Shown: positions 16,606 through 24,969, numbered from the stretch's first letter. The stretch: DNA of 49,106 nt from an uncultured Albidovulum sp. (GCA_913064775.1 CAJYAD010000027.1:1-49106), one strand, 5' to 3'. Numbers and translations: made by a program. The notes: generated by a model not told the origin, from the letters alone.

Positions 16606-16737
16606 AAGTGCGGAACGAGGGACAGTGAAATGAAACGCAAGTGTTCCGTACCAGCGCTTCGAAAAGAGACATAGTCATCCGAGAAAGAATAGGAAGAGCC
16701 TGTCTCAAATCTGTGAAAGTCTCGTTAATCCAAATGC

Positions 16738-17202
16738 TCAGGTGTTCAGGATCGAAGGCCAGTGTTCATCGGCCTCGGCGGCATAGCCGGGCACGTCGCT
16801 GTCCCAGGCCTTGCGGTCGGCGGGTGAGCTGAGCAGGTAGAGGCGCCCATTGTCGATTTCCCAGATGCCGGGATTTCCGTCGACGACCTTGCCCTCGGCC
16901 ATCGACATCGCGCAATAGCCACCATAATGCGGCGCGAACCGATGCGGCATGCGGGTGAAGTGATCCATCGATTCTTCGGTGCTGAACAACCACATCGCCC
17001 CGCGCCACATCAGGGCGTTCTCGTTGCGTCCCTGAACCGGCCGGCCCTTGGTGAAATAGGCGACCGGATCGTGCCCACCAATCGCCAGCCCGCCCAGAAG
17101 GCAGACCGCAGAGGCAGACTGGGCCGAGGCCATCCCCGGCAAGAGCCAAGGCAGCGGGGCCAGCGCGCTGAGCGCCAAGAAGTTGCGGCGGGTCGTATCC
17201 AT
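16738..17202 (-). CDS. Tat-exported YHS-domain protein
   Basis: 154-residue protein with a Tat signal (DTTRRNFLALSALAPLPWLL) and a YHS domain: AIGGHDPVAYFTKGRPVQG, then WRGAMWLFSTEESMDHFTRMP and APHYGGYCA. YHS domains of this exported type are often next to metal or redox functions and may bind metal, but no enzymatic role is established. The ATG at 17202 was chosen to expose the Tat motif; the TTG at 17244 in frame is unlikely. No Shine-Dalgarno is visible before it, so the mRNA may be leaderless or poorly translated. A terminator lies 130 nt downstream. Confidence 0.8.
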   Translation of the reverse strand: MDTTRRNFLALSALAPLPWLLPGMASAQSASAVCLLGGLAIGGHDPVAYFTKGRPVQGRNENALMWRGAMWLFSTEESMDHFTRMPHRFAPHYGGYCAMSMAEGKVVDGNPGIWEIDNGRLYLLSSPADRKAWDSDVPGYAAEADEHWPSILNT

Positions 17203-17672
17203 CGGAGGTGTCAGGTCTAGCAACAAGGGGTGTTTCGAACTCAAGCAGTTAGGGACAAGTGGCGGGTTGGAAAGTCGGCAATCTTCCGGTTCACCGGACA
17301 GCCTTGAAACCCAACTCTGCCGGTGCTGTCCTAAAATGCGCTTTCGCGCGACCGCAAGCTACCCACCTAACCAAAGAGTGACCATTCGTCAGGGGGGCGT
17401 GGGGTGCTGCCGTTGATGCGGGCTGAATGCAGGGCCCGATCCCGGGCCCCGCGTGGAGGCGAAGCGCCGCTTTTCCGGCCTGCGCCGCCCCTGTGCAGCC
17501 CCAGCGCAGGCCGTTATGGCCCGTTCGGCGGCTGGCCACGCGCCGGCTGCGGGGGGTCACGCCTGCGCGAAGCTTCGCGACCGCCGGGCCGCCGGTTGTG
17601 AGGGGCACAGGCAAGCCCGTGCGGCCGAGGTGCCGAGACCCGATTCGCGGACCCCGCGGCGGCAACGGCGGA
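17203..17672. other. 470-nt gap without a convincing gene
   Basis: The gap lies between the YHS gene start and the rlmB stop. Open frames here (for example 17453-17734 plus and 17291-17701 minus) are Arg/Ala-rich shadows without family sequence or ribosome sites. A perfect hairpin GGGCCCG-ATCC-CGGGCCC is at 17432-17449. The less GC-rich half (17210-17400) is the likely YHS promoter region, but no clear -35/-10 pair stands out. Confidence 0.5.
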
Positions 17673-18485
17673 TCAGGCCGTCGTGCGTCGCGCGACCTCA
17701 TACAGCGCGACCGCCGCTGCGTTCGAGACGTTGAGAGAGCCGAAAGCGCCGCGAAACGGGATCTTCACCAACGCGTCGCAGGTTGTGCGGGTCTTGTCAC
17801 GCAGGCCGGGGCCTTCGGCCCCCAGCACCAGCGCCACCGCCCGCCCCGGGCCGATGGCGTCCAGCGTCGGGGCCAACTCGGCCTCGGCTTCGCCGGCAAG
17901 TCCCAGCACCAGATAGCCCATCGCCTGAAGCGCGGTGATCGCTTCGGACAGGTTGGTGACGCGCAGATAGGGTTGGCGTTCCAGCGCGCCGCTGGCGGTC
18001 TTGGCCAGGGCGCCGGTCTCGGGGGCGGAATGGCGGGCGGGGGCGATCACCGCGCGCGCGCCGAAGACCTCGGCCGAGCGCAGGATGGCGCCGACATTGT
18101 GCGGATCGCTGACCCGGTCGAGGCAGACAACCAGCGGCGCGCCTGCGCCCTGTGCGCAGACCTCCTGCAACGGGCCCCAATCCAGCGGGCGGACTTCGAG
18201 CGCCGCGCCCTGATGCACCGAGTCCGCATCGATCGGCACGTCAAAGCGGCGCGGGTCGGCGATCTCGGCCTCCATCCCGCTTTCGGCGATCGCGTCGGCC
18301 AGCCGGTCATGGGCATTGCGCGTGACCACGAGGCGCAGCTTTTCCCGCGCCGGGTTGCGCAGCGCGTCGCGCACCGCATGCAGCCCGAAAAGCCACACGG
18401 TCGCAGCCGCGGCGGCACGCTTGGCGCGTTCCTTGTCGATCACCCAGGTGGGTTTCTTCGCCGGTTTTCCGCCCGCTGTGGCCAT
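17673..18485 (-). CDS. rlmB: TrmH-family 23S rRNA 2'-O-methyltransferase (RlmB-like)
   Basis: 270-residue SPOUT methyltransferase, most like RlmB, which methylates G2251 in the 23S P-loop. An N-terminal substrate-binding domain (VWLFGLHAVRDALRNPAR) is followed by the knotted domain: motif 1 NVGAILRSAEVFGARAVI, motif 2 LVLGAEGPGLRDKTRTTCD, motif 3 SLNVSNAAAVALYEVAR. The first 25 residues are Lys/Ala-rich. The start at 18485 has GAAGGGG upstream; the open frame extends to 18737, but that part is antisense to tRNA-Tyr. Other TrmH-family targets cannot be excluded. Confidence 0.85.
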   Translation of the reverse strand: MATAGGKPAKKPTWVIDKERAKRAAAAATVWLFGLHAVRDALRNPAREKLRLVVTRNAHDRLADAIAESGMEAEIADPRRFDVPIDADSVHQGAALEVRPLDWGPLQEVCAQGAGAPLVVCLDRVSDPHNVGAILRSAEVFGARAVIAPARHSAPETGALAKTASGALERQPYLRVTNLSEAITALQAMGYLVLGLAGEAEAELAPTLDAIGPGRAVALVLGAEGPGLRDKTRTTCDALVKIPFRGAFGSLNVSNAAAVALYEVARRTTA

Positions 18486-18612
18486 CGCGCATATCCCCTT
18501 CGTGCAGGTTCGGCACCATGCGCGAGAGCCAGCCCCGCCGCAAGTGGAAACCCGGCGGTGCAAGGGCTGGCGGCGGCGGCGCGGGGCCTGCATGCTGGCG
18601 GAGAATTTCCTG

Positions 18613-18641
18613 TTGACGCCCTTGGGGTGGGAGGCTATCCA
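18613..18641 (+). promoter_or_regulatory. tRNA-Tyr promoter
   Basis: TTGACG (18613-18618), a 17-nt spacer and TATCCA (18636-18641) form a good sigma-70 type promoter. The expected start, near 18648, is about 5 nt before the mature tRNA end. Confidence 0.7.
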
Positions 18642-18652
18642 GCCCACGCGTC

Positions 18653-18736
18653 GGGCGACGTGCTGCAAGGTGCGGCAGCGGACTGTAACTCCGCCGGGGA
18701 GACCCACGCCTGGTTCGATTCCAGGGTCGCCCACCA
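18653..18736 (+). tRNA. tRNA-Tyr (anticodon GTA)
   Basis: 84-nt class-II tRNA. Acceptor GGGCGAC pairs with GTCGCCC, the discriminator is A and CCA is encoded. The anticodon arm GCGGA-CTGTAAC-TCCGC reads GTA, there is a short variable stem (GGG/CCC), and the T arm is CCTGG-TTCGATT-CCAGG. It is divergent from rlmB and has its own promoter. Confidence 0.95.
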
Positions 18737-18865
18737 CTTCCTCTCCCCCCCCGAAACGCGATGATCAAGATCGGCCTGGCCGGTGGCCGGGCTTTGGTGC
18801 TGCGCGGCCGTGCCCCAGCGTCGTGGTTGGGGCGACTTGCAATCGCATCTGCCCCCGGCCAAATG

Positions 18866-18896
18866 AAAAGGGCCACGGCAGAATACGCCGTGGCCC
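18866..18896 (-). terminator. Rho-independent terminator of the small secreted-protein gene
   Basis: A 10-bp perfect stem, GGGCCACGGC with GCCGTGGCCC (18870-18896), has a 7-nt loop. On the minus strand it is followed by TTTTCATTT. It lies 80 nt after the stop at 18976. Confidence 0.75.
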
Positions 18897-18975
18897 CGTT
18901 GCATCGGATATTCCTCTTCGCGCCCGCCCGCTTGGCTGTGAGCAATTCACGGCCCCGGCGCGCGCCCAAAGCCTG

Positions 18976-19302
18976 TCAGCGCAGCAACTGGCCGCTTTTC
19001 GAGAGGTTGCCCGCAGTCACATTGGACGACTTGATGTCGTTCGACGCGACGACCATTTGCGCGAACGGCATCCGGGGCTGGGGCCCAAGCGCTTCGACCC
19101 TGACCGTCGGCACCGGGGGCGTCAGTTCCAGCGCACTTGCGGGCAGTTTCGTCAGCTTCGGCTGCGCCCCGATCGGCGCGACCGACACCGACAGGTTGCT
19201 TGCGTTCGTGCCGGTCGCGAAGCTTGAGGCCATGGCCATCGGTGCGGCGGCGGTCAGCGCGGCGATGGCGATTGCGGCAACTTTTGTCAGACGGTTTTCC
19301 AT
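18976..19302 (-). CDS. Small secreted protein of unknown function
   Basis: 108 residues with a clear Sec signal peptide (MENRLTKVAAIAIAALTA, cleavage probably after AMA at about residue 25). The mature part of about 83 residues is rich in Ser, Pro and Val and has no cysteine or recognised domain. GAAAGGAAG sits ahead of the ATG, and a strong intrinsic terminator follows, so this is very likely an expressed monocistronic gene. No function can be inferred; neighbours (tRNA-Tyr, a VOC gene) give no clue. Confidence 0.7.
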   Translation of the reverse strand: MENRLTKVAAIAIAALTAAAPMAMASSFATGTNASNLSVSVAPIGAQPKLTKLPASALELTPPVPTVRVEALGPQPRMPFAQMVVASNDIKSSNVTAGNLSKSGQLLR

Positions 19303-19857
19303 CTTTTCTTCCTTTCAATATTCCTACCGCGGAACATCGATCCGGCGGCGCTAGGCGGCATGTTGGAAACGGCAAAGCCCATCCCCTGCCGATCATTGCT
19401 GATCGACATGGGAGTTTTCCGCAGTTTCCGAACTACCGCCCTGGTGCTTCCGTCGGACCGTTTTCGCGGCCTACGAATGTGACGTCCGGTCTTGGTGCCG
19501 GACTGACGCTTCTTTCGAAGCCGGATGCGATGCGCCCCGGTCTGCTTCGGCGTCTGTTCACGAAGGCACATCTAGGGTGAAGTTTTTCGGATGCATCCTC
19601 TGGCTCACAGCCGTTTGAAGTGACCTCGGGGCAATTCATATGGGCGCCGGGGCGCGACGTTGAAAAGCGGCCGGTTCGGGCCAGACCGGTCGACTCGCCG
19701 GTCGATCCTGCCGGTCGATCCCGCCGCGCGGCCCCGAAGTATTGCGCGCCCAGCCGGCCCCATGCCCCGCCCCCGGGGGCGGGCAAGTCATGCATCGCCT
19801 CTGCCCGTGCGAGGGGCTAGTCTTCCCCGTACCGAGCACCAATTGCGGGAGGACGGA
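19303..19857. other. 555-nt intergenic region with small repeats
   Basis: No persuasive gene lies in this stretch between two divergently read genes. It holds a short tandem repeat, three units of CCGGTCGA(T/C) type at 19686-19723 with a 12-13 nt period, and a perfect 18-nt palindrome CCCGCCCCCGGGGGCGGG at 19766-19783. Open frames here are short and without family sequence. Confidence 0.5.
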
Positions 19858-20445
19858 ATGCGAAAGCTGCAAAGCCAGGGCGTGCACCACATCACCCTTG
19901 TCGGTGCGGATCGGCAGACCTCGATCGATTTCTGGGAGGGCGTGCTGGGCATGCCCTTCGTCTTCGACCAACCTAATCTGGACCGGCCCGAGGAAGGCCA
20001 CCTTTACTTCGATCCCGGTGACGGGCGCCTGATCACCGTGTTCACCGATGAAAGCCGCAAACCCGATCCGACCCGCACCCAGACCGATCAGGGCTGCGTC
20101 CATCACCTTGCCTTCGCGGTCAGCCTGGCGACCTTCCGCCAGGCGGTTGCGCGGCTGGACGAGCGCGGCATCAGCCATTCCGGCGTGAAGGATCGCGGCT
20201 TCATGGATTCGATCTATTTCGAAGATCCGCTTGGGCTGCTGATCGAACTCGCCTGCTACCGCTTCTCTCCGCCCGAGGGCTGCACCCATGCCGACGTGAT
20301 GATCGCGGCGCATCGCCTGCGCGTCGCCCGCGGCGACCACCACATCGCCGAGATCCACCTTGCCGATGCGATCGAGGCACTGGTTCAGCGCCGTCAGGAC
20401 TCGCTGTCAAGCGACTGCTCTGCGCGCGATCCCTATCGCGGATAG
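19858..20445 (+). CDS. VOC-family protein (ring-cleaving dioxygenase/glyoxalase fold)
   Basis: 195-residue vicinal-oxygen-chelate protein with two beta-alpha-beta-beta-beta modules. Possible metal ligands follow the family H-H-E pattern: GVHHITLVGAD, CVHHLAFAV and LGLLIELACY. The spacing and the phrase SIYFEDPLGLLIEL resemble type-I extradiol or linear-ring dioxygenases rather than glyoxalase I. The last 60 residues extend beyond the fold. GGGAGGACGG precedes the ATG at 19858; earlier in-frame codons have no ribosome site. Substrate unknown. It is convergent with the next gene across a strong hairpin. Confidence 0.8.
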   Translation: MRKLQSQGVHHITLVGADRQTSIDFWEGVLGMPFVFDQPNLDRPEEGHLYFDPGDGRLITVFTDESRKPDPTRTQTDQGCVHHLAFAVSLATFRQAVARLDERGISHSGVKDRGFMDSIYFEDPLGLLIELACYRFSPPEGCTHADVMIAAHRLRVARGDHHIAEIHLADAIEALVQRRQDSLSSDCSARDPYRG

Positions 20446-20504
20446 GCCCGGACCGCGCGGTCGCGCCGCTTACCGGGGATTGTCGCCCGCCGGAAGACGC
20501 CAAA

Positions 20505-20533
20505 GGGGGATGGGCGGCTTGCGCCCATCCCCC
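20505..20533. terminator. Bidirectional terminator-like hairpin
   Basis: GGGGGATGGGCG (20505-20516) and CGCCCATCCCCC (20522-20533) form a perfect 12-bp stem with loop GCTTG, between two convergent genes. On the minus strand it is followed by TTT. Confidence 0.65.
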
Positions 20534-20569
20534 CGGCAAGGTGCTGGACGGCACCGTTTCCGGCTGTCC

Positions 20570-21295
20570 TCAGAGGCCCAACCTCTGATTCAGGGTTGCG
20601 GTCGCCTGCGCCGACAGCGTTTGCCCTTTGGTCAGGGTGTGAAGCGCTGTCTTTTCCCGCGCCGCGGTCGATTGCTTGGCCCGCAACGCCGCATTGTACG
20701 AGGTCCGCTTCGCCTTCAGGGCCCGCTGCTCTTTCGTCAGCCGATCCTGCAGCGCGGCCAGTCGCGATTTCTGCGCTTCGGTCAGGTTTTGCTGATGCTT
20801 CAGCGCCCCGATCCGCGACTTGGTGGTCTTGACGTCCCGCTCGACCTCGACCAGCGATTGCTTGGTCTTGGCGAGCTTGGCCTTCGCGGTTTCAACCGCC
20901 ACCGCGGACTTGCGATAGGCGGCGAGCTTGCCGATCTCGCTGTGGGGGTTGGCATGGGCGAAGGCCTCGGGGTTGGCGTGATAGGCGTTCAGGCCCTGCA
21001 GTTCAGCGGCGCTCAGACCGCGGCCGCTATGGGCCGAGGCCGCGCTATGTGCCGATGCCGAGGCGGTGCCATGCGCGCTTACGCCGACAGTCCCGCCGTT
21101 CGCTGCGGCCCCGACGCCCGCGCCGCCGGACGTCCCCGCGCCGACACCGCCACCAACGCCCGCACCGGCGGCCCCGCCACCGGTTCCAAGGGCATAGGCA
21201 GAGGTCGCGCTGACGTTCTGGACTCCGGGGATACCCGGGCCCAGCGTCAGGGCCGTCGCACCAAGGGCTGCGAAGATGTAGGTTCTGATATGCAT
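20570..21295 (-). CDS. Secreted Gly/Ala-rich protein with C-terminal coiled coil
   Basis: 241-residue exported protein. A signal peptide (HIRTYIFAALGATALTL) is followed by a low-complexity Gly/Ala/Ser stretch (about residues 37-90, ending ASAHSAASAHSGRG). Then comes a short conserved-looking block, LSAAELQGLNAYHANPEAFAHA. Residues about 125-225 are a charged coiled coil (ETAKAKLAKTKQSLVEVERD, and further heptads with Lys/Gln/Ala). AGGAGG precedes the ATG at 21295; the frame is open to 21706 but without family-like sequence. It resembles short alphaproteobacterial cell-envelope proteins of unknown role. It is divergent from the M20 gene. Confidence 0.75.
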   Translation of the reverse strand: MHIRTYIFAALGATALTLGPGIPGVQNVSATSAYALGTGGGAAGAGVGGGVGAGTSGGAGVGAAANGGTVGVSAHGTASASAHSAASAHSGRGLSAAELQGLNAYHANPEAFAHANPHSEIGKLAAYRKSAVAVETAKAKLAKTKQSLVEVERDVKTTKSRIGALKHQQNLTEAQKSRLAALQDRLTKEQRALKAKRTSYNAALRAKQSTAAREKTALHTLTKGQTLSAQATATLNQRLGL

Positions 21296-21552
21296 GAATG
21301 CCTCCTGTTCAGTTGCAGCGACGGACCAACGCGCAAGACGCCGCCCGGTGCCGTGCCCGGCCTTGCGGCTGGCAGGAAATTGCCGAAACCGGCCGCCCGG
21401 TACCGCCCGGACGGGGCCGCTGATCCGCCCGCCCCGGCCATTGCGATCCGCGCCGCCAAGCGGGCCGCAATCGCAGCACGACACCATCACCTCGCGTCGA
21501 CGCGGCTCACCGGCGCTTGCCTGGGGGCAGCCCGGGTCATAGCATCCACGCC

Positions 21553-22839
21553 ATGACTCAGGCTGGCCCATTTCCCCCCCTCTCGCGCCGCGCCGGTGAA
21601 TTGCTGGCGCGCGCCGCAACCCAGCAGGAGGCGCAGCTTGTTGCCGAGCGGCGCGCCTTCCACGCCGATCCCGAACTGGGCTGGCAAGAGGTGCGCACAA
21701 CCGCAAGGATCGTCCAGGGGCTGGAGGGCGCGGGATATCAGGTGGTCGCGGGCCCCGCCTTTCTGGGCACGGTCGAACGCAGGGGGATGAGCGACGATCC
21801 GATCCCCGGCGAGGGCGATACCGGATGCATCGCGCTGTATGATACGGGCCGGCCGGGCCCGACCGTCTGCCTGCGCGTCGACATCGATGCCCTGCCGATC
21901 AACGAGGCGGCGGGCAACCACGCCCCCGCGGCGCAGGGGTTTGCCTCTCGCCGCCGGGGGGTGATGCATTCCTGTGGCCATGATGGCCATGCCGCCATCG
22001 GCCTTGCCACGGCACGGATCCTGCGGCCATTTCTGGAAACCGGCAACGGGCGGCTGAAGATCCTGTTTCAACCCGCCGAGGAAGGTGGGCGCGGTGGCCG
22101 CGCGGTGGCCGAGGCCGGCTGGATGGACGATGTCGATCTGTTCTTCGCCATTCACCTGGGCCTGGGCGTACCCTCGGACACGGCGGCTTTCCATGTGCGC
22201 GGCTTGCTGGCCAATGCCCGCTATGACGTGACGTTGACGGGGCGCGCAGCCCATGCGGGCAAGGCCCCGCAAGAGGGCCGCAATGCCCTGCTCGCGGCCT
22301 GCCAGATTGTTCAGGGCCTGCACGCGATGGCACAGTCAAGCCAGCCCGGAACCCGCGTCAATGTAGGGCTGCTTCGGGCAGGAACAGCCGTCAATATCGT
22401 GCCCGAAGAGGCCGCGCTCACCTTTGAGATGCGGGCCGAGGAAACCGCCGATCTGGACCGGCTTGACCGGCGTTGCCGGGATTTCGTCGAGGCGACGGCG
22501 CGGGCGCACGGGGTGGAATGCCGGATGTCGCACGGCGGCGGCGCCGAGGGCTATTCGAACCCACCCGGCATCGCGGACTGGGCCACGGGAGTGAACGCGG
22601 CGGCGGCGGCTTTCGCCAACACCCCGCCGGTCTTTTCCTTCGGGGCGAGCGAGGATGCCGCCACCCTGGCCAACCGGGTATGCCAGCGAGGCGGCGCCGC
22701 TGGGGTGTTTGTTCTGGGCGCCGACCTTGCGGATGGCCACCACACGCCGCATTTCGATTTCGACGAGGGGGCGCTGGTGAAATCCGCGCTTCTGTGCAGC
22801 GCCCTCATATCGGCGGCCATGGCGCTGGATCCCCGCTGA
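21553..22839 (+). CDS. M20 family metallo-amidohydrolase
   Basis: 428-residue M20D-type hydrolase of the AbgA/hippurate hydrolase kind, cleaving an N-acyl or aminoacyl amide in the cytosol with a di-metal centre. Metal ligands appear in HSCGHDGHAA (Cys and His), PAEEGGRGGRA (Glu), FFAIHLGLG (His) and the late DGHHTPHFDFDE (His). The dimerisation domain includes LTGRAAHAGKAPQEGRNALL. It is most like the p-aminobenzoyl-glutamate hydrolase subunit A group, but the substrate is not certain. The ATG at 21553 was preferred to the TTG at 21517; neither has a good ribosome site. Confidence 0.85.
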   Translation: MTQAGPFPPLSRRAGELLARAATQQEAQLVAERRAFHADPELGWQEVRTTARIVQGLEGAGYQVVAGPAFLGTVERRGMSDDPIPGEGDTGCIALYDTGRPGPTVCLRVDIDALPINEAAGNHAPAAQGFASRRRGVMHSCGHDGHAAIGLATARILRPFLETGNGRLKILFQPAEEGGRGGRAVAEAGWMDDVDLFFAIHLGLGVPSDTAAFHVRGLLANARYDVTLTGRAAHAGKAPQEGRNALLAACQIVQGLHAMAQSSQPGTRVNVGLLRAGTAVNIVPEEAALTFEMRAEETADLDRLDRRCRDFVEATARAHGVECRMSHGGGAEGYSNPPGIADWATGVNAAAAAFANTPPVFSFGASEDAATLANRVCQRGGAAGVFVLGADLADGHHTPHFDFDEGALVKSALLCSALISAAMALDPR

Positions 22840-23010
22840 CCGACCGGGCCCCGGGATCCGCCGCAGGCGCGAACTTACCGAACCGTATCCCGGCGTCCAA
22901 ATTCCGAGCAACTCCGCAGCCCACATGGACAGAGTGGCCCATTGGGCCCGCATCCGGCGAGAAGAGAGCGAGGCGTCGCCCTCACGCCGAAACGTGGAGC
23001 AAAGACCGAG

Positions 23011-23355
23011 ATGATGAAAAAGATCAAAACGAAGCCGCATCCTTTGGCGGCGGGCACCTTCGCCGCCGCCGCGCTGGCCACCGCACTGACCGTCGCGGCC
23101 GGGCCCGCTCTGGCCTATACGGGGCAGCAATATGAGGCTCAGGCGAAGGTCAGCCTTCAGCGGGCCGAGGCGATGGTTGCGAAGGCCGTGCCCGGCGGGC
23201 GCATCACGGACCGTGAGCTGGAGAAGGAAAAGGGCGGCAGCGGGCTGCGCTATTCCTTTGATGTGAAGGTCCATGGCAAGACCCGGGAAATCGGCGTCGA
23301 CGCGCAAAGCGGGAAGCTGCTGGAAAACTCGGTCGAAGGCCCGAACGCCGACTGA
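23011..23355 (+). CDS. Exported PepSY-domain protein
   Basis: 114-residue periplasmic protein: signal peptide up to GPALA (about residue 35), then a single PepSY domain (QAKVSLQRAEAMVAKAVPGG ... YSFDVKVHGKTREIGVDAQSG), ending near residue 110. PepSY domains often inhibit peptidases or bind redox partners, but a specific role is not set. Two ATG codons adjoin (23011 and 23014); the first is given. A stem-loop follows 11 nt after the stop, and tRNA-Gly is next on the same strand with its own promoter. Confidence 0.8.
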   Translation: MMKKIKTKPHPLAAGTFAAAALATALTVAAGPALAYTGQQYEAQAKVSLQRAEAMVAKAVPGGRITDRELEKEKGGSGLRYSFDVKVHGKTREIGVDAQSGKLLENSVEGPNAD

Positions 23356-23366
23356 CGGCGTCAAGG

Positions 23367-23390
23367 CGCGCCGATCCTCGGGTCGGCGCG
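23367..23390 (+). terminator. Terminator-like stem-loop after the PepSY gene
   Basis: CGCGCCGA (23367-23374) pairs with TCGGCGCG (23383-23390); TCACCTT follows. A second imperfect stem (GGCAAGGCCAAG with CTTGACCTTGG) lies just downstream and overlaps the tRNA-Gly -35. Confidence 0.5.
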
Positions 23391-23424
23391 TCACCTTCCG
23401 CAGGCGGCAAGGCCAAGCTGCGGC

Positions 23425-23453
23425 TTGACCTTGGCGGCGCCCTAAAATATCGC
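23425..23453 (+). promoter_or_regulatory. Candidate tRNA-Gly promoter
   Basis: TTGACC (23425-23430), 17 nt, TATCGC (23448-23453). It has the same layout as the tRNA-Tyr promoter in this window. The predicted start lies about 5 nt before the tRNA. Confidence 0.5.
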
Positions 23454-23465
23454 TGTCAGGGCGGC

Positions 23466-23539
23466 GCGGGTGTAGCTCAATGGTAGAGCAGCAGCCTTCC
23501 AAGCTGAATACGTGGGTTCGATTCCCATCACCCGCTCCA
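23466..23539 (+). tRNA. tRNA-Gly (anticodon TCC)
   Basis: 74-nt tRNA: acceptor GCGGGTG pairs with CACCCGC, discriminator T, CCA encoded. The D arm is GCTC-AATGGTA-GAGC. The anticodon loop CTTCCAA reads TCC (23498-23500). The T arm has GGTTCGATTCC. It serves GGA/GGG codons. Confidence 0.95.
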
Positions 23540-23709
23540 ACGCCGCACCCCATTCCCCGCATGCGTCATCCTCCGCGATGTCCCGGCCACACCGTCGCGC
23601 AACTTCGCGCAGGCAATCGCTGTGGACCTAGCCGCCCTGCCTCCTGTCGCTTAGACAGACGGCAGGGCAGCCCCGAAGGCGGGGGGTGCGAATCTCGGGG
23701 GGCACAGGC

Positions 23710-24906
23710 ATGGCCGAGACGTTCGATTTCACTGTCGTGGGTGCGGGCATCGTGGGGCTGGCGACGGCCCGGCGCCTGCAGGAGGTGCACCCCGGCGCGC
23801 GGATCGCGGTGATCGAGAAGGAACCAGACCCCGCGTTGCACCAGTCGGGGCGCAATTCCGGCGTCATCCATGCCGGCGTCTATTACGCCCCCGGCAGCCA
23901 CAAGGCGCATTTCTGCCGCATGGGCGTGGTCGCCACCCGGGCCTATTGCGACGAACATGGCCTGCCCTATGAGATCTGCGGCAAGCTGATCGTCGCCACC
24001 GACGCGGCCGAGGCCGGGCGGCTGCACGCGCTGCACCAGCGCGCCACCGCCAACGGCATCCAGATCGAGGCGCTGACCGGCGACGAGGCCCGCAAGCTGG
24101 AACCCCATATCCGCGCCGAGGCGGCGCTGTTGTCGCCGACCACCGGGATCACCGATTTCGCGGCGATCGCGCGCCACATGGCCAAGATGTTCGTTTCCGA
24201 CGGCGGCCAGCTGCGGCTGGATGAGGCCGTGACCGGCGGCGCGGAAGCGGCGGGCGGCGTCACCCTGCACACCACGAAGGCCGAGATTTCGGCCGGCAAG
24301 GCGGTGTTCTGCGCGGGGCTCGGATCCGACCGGATGGCACGGGCCTTCGGGGCGAAGATCGACTTTCGCGTGATCCCCTTCCGGGGCGAATATTTCCGCA
24401 TCCAGAACCGGCCGCCGGATTTCGTGCGCCACCTGATCTATCCGGTGCCGAACCCCGCCCGGCCCTTCCTGGGCGTGCATCTGACGCGCAAGATGGATGG
24501 CGGCTTTACCGTGGGCCCCAACGCCGTGCTGGCCGGGGCGCGCGAAGGCTATGGCCGCTGGGATGTGAACCCCCGCGATCTGGGTGAGAGCCTGGCCTAT
24601 CCGGGTTTCTGGCGGCTGGTCGCGCGCAATTTCGCCCCGGCGATGGGCGAGGTGGCGGCCTCGGTCTCGAAGCGGCTATATCTGGCGCGGGTGCGGCGCT
24701 ACTGCGCCGATATCGGCATGAAGGATCTGGCGCCCTACAAGCCCGGCATCCGGGCTCAGGCGGTGGGGCGCGACGGCCGGATGATTGATGATTTCCTGTT
24801 CGTCGACACCGATCATACGCTGCATGTGTGCAACGCACCCTCGCCGGCAGCGACATCGGCGATCCCGATTGCCGCCCATATCGTGACGCGGCTGACCGGC
24901 GCCTGA
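23710..24906 (+). CDS. lhgO: L-2-hydroxyglutarate dehydrogenase/oxidase
   Basis: 398-residue FAD enzyme of the LhgO/L2HGDH family, oxidising L-2-hydroxyglutarate to 2-oxoglutarate and passing electrons to the quinone pool at the inner membrane. The FAD motif is TVVGAGIVGLATARRL. Family signatures are QSGRNSGVIHAGVYY, GSHKAHFCRMG, EPHIRAEAALLSPTTGI, FRGEYFRI and HLTRKMDGGFTVGPNA. The start at 23710 has a GGGGGG run upstream; eight residues are omitted from the longest frame. It is convergent with livF, separated by a perfect hairpin. Confidence 0.9.
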   Translation: MAETFDFTVVGAGIVGLATARRLQEVHPGARIAVIEKEPDPALHQSGRNSGVIHAGVYYAPGSHKAHFCRMGVVATRAYCDEHGLPYEICGKLIVATDAAEAGRLHALHQRATANGIQIEALTGDEARKLEPHIRAEAALLSPTTGITDFAAIARHMAKMFVSDGGQLRLDEAVTGGAEAAGGVTLHTTKAEISAGKAVFCAGLGSDRMARAFGAKIDFRVIPFRGEYFRIQNRPPDFVRHLIYPVPNPARPFLGVHLTRKMDGGFTVGPNAVLAGAREGYGRWDVNPRDLGESLAYPGFWRLVARNFAPAMGEVAASVSKRLYLARVRRYCADIGMKDLAPYKPGIRAQAVGRDGRMIDDFLFVDTDHTLHVCNAPSPAATSAIPIAAHIVTRLTGA

Positions 24907-24935
24907 AGGCTGGAGATGGAAGATCGGGGCAGGGT

Positions 24936-24961
24936 GACCGGCGCCCGGGTCGGCGCCGGTC
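24936..24961. terminator. Stem-loop between lhgO and livF
   Basis: A perfect 10-bp stem, GACCGGCGCC with GGCGCCGGTC, has a 6-nt loop and lies between the two convergent stop codons. There is no T-run on either side. It probably ends both transcripts. Confidence 0.55.
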
Positions 24962-24969
24962 GGAGGGGA

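Noticed and set aside
18486-18737. N-terminal extension of the rlmB frame (begins MVGDPGIEPGVGLPGG)
   Set aside because: This is the antisense of tRNA-Tyr, a common false protein start in databases.
22336-23562. 408-residue minus-strand frame containing GDGNRTHVFSLEGCC
   Set aside because: The recognisable stretch is the antisense of tRNA-Gly; the rest is antisense to the M20 and PepSY genes.
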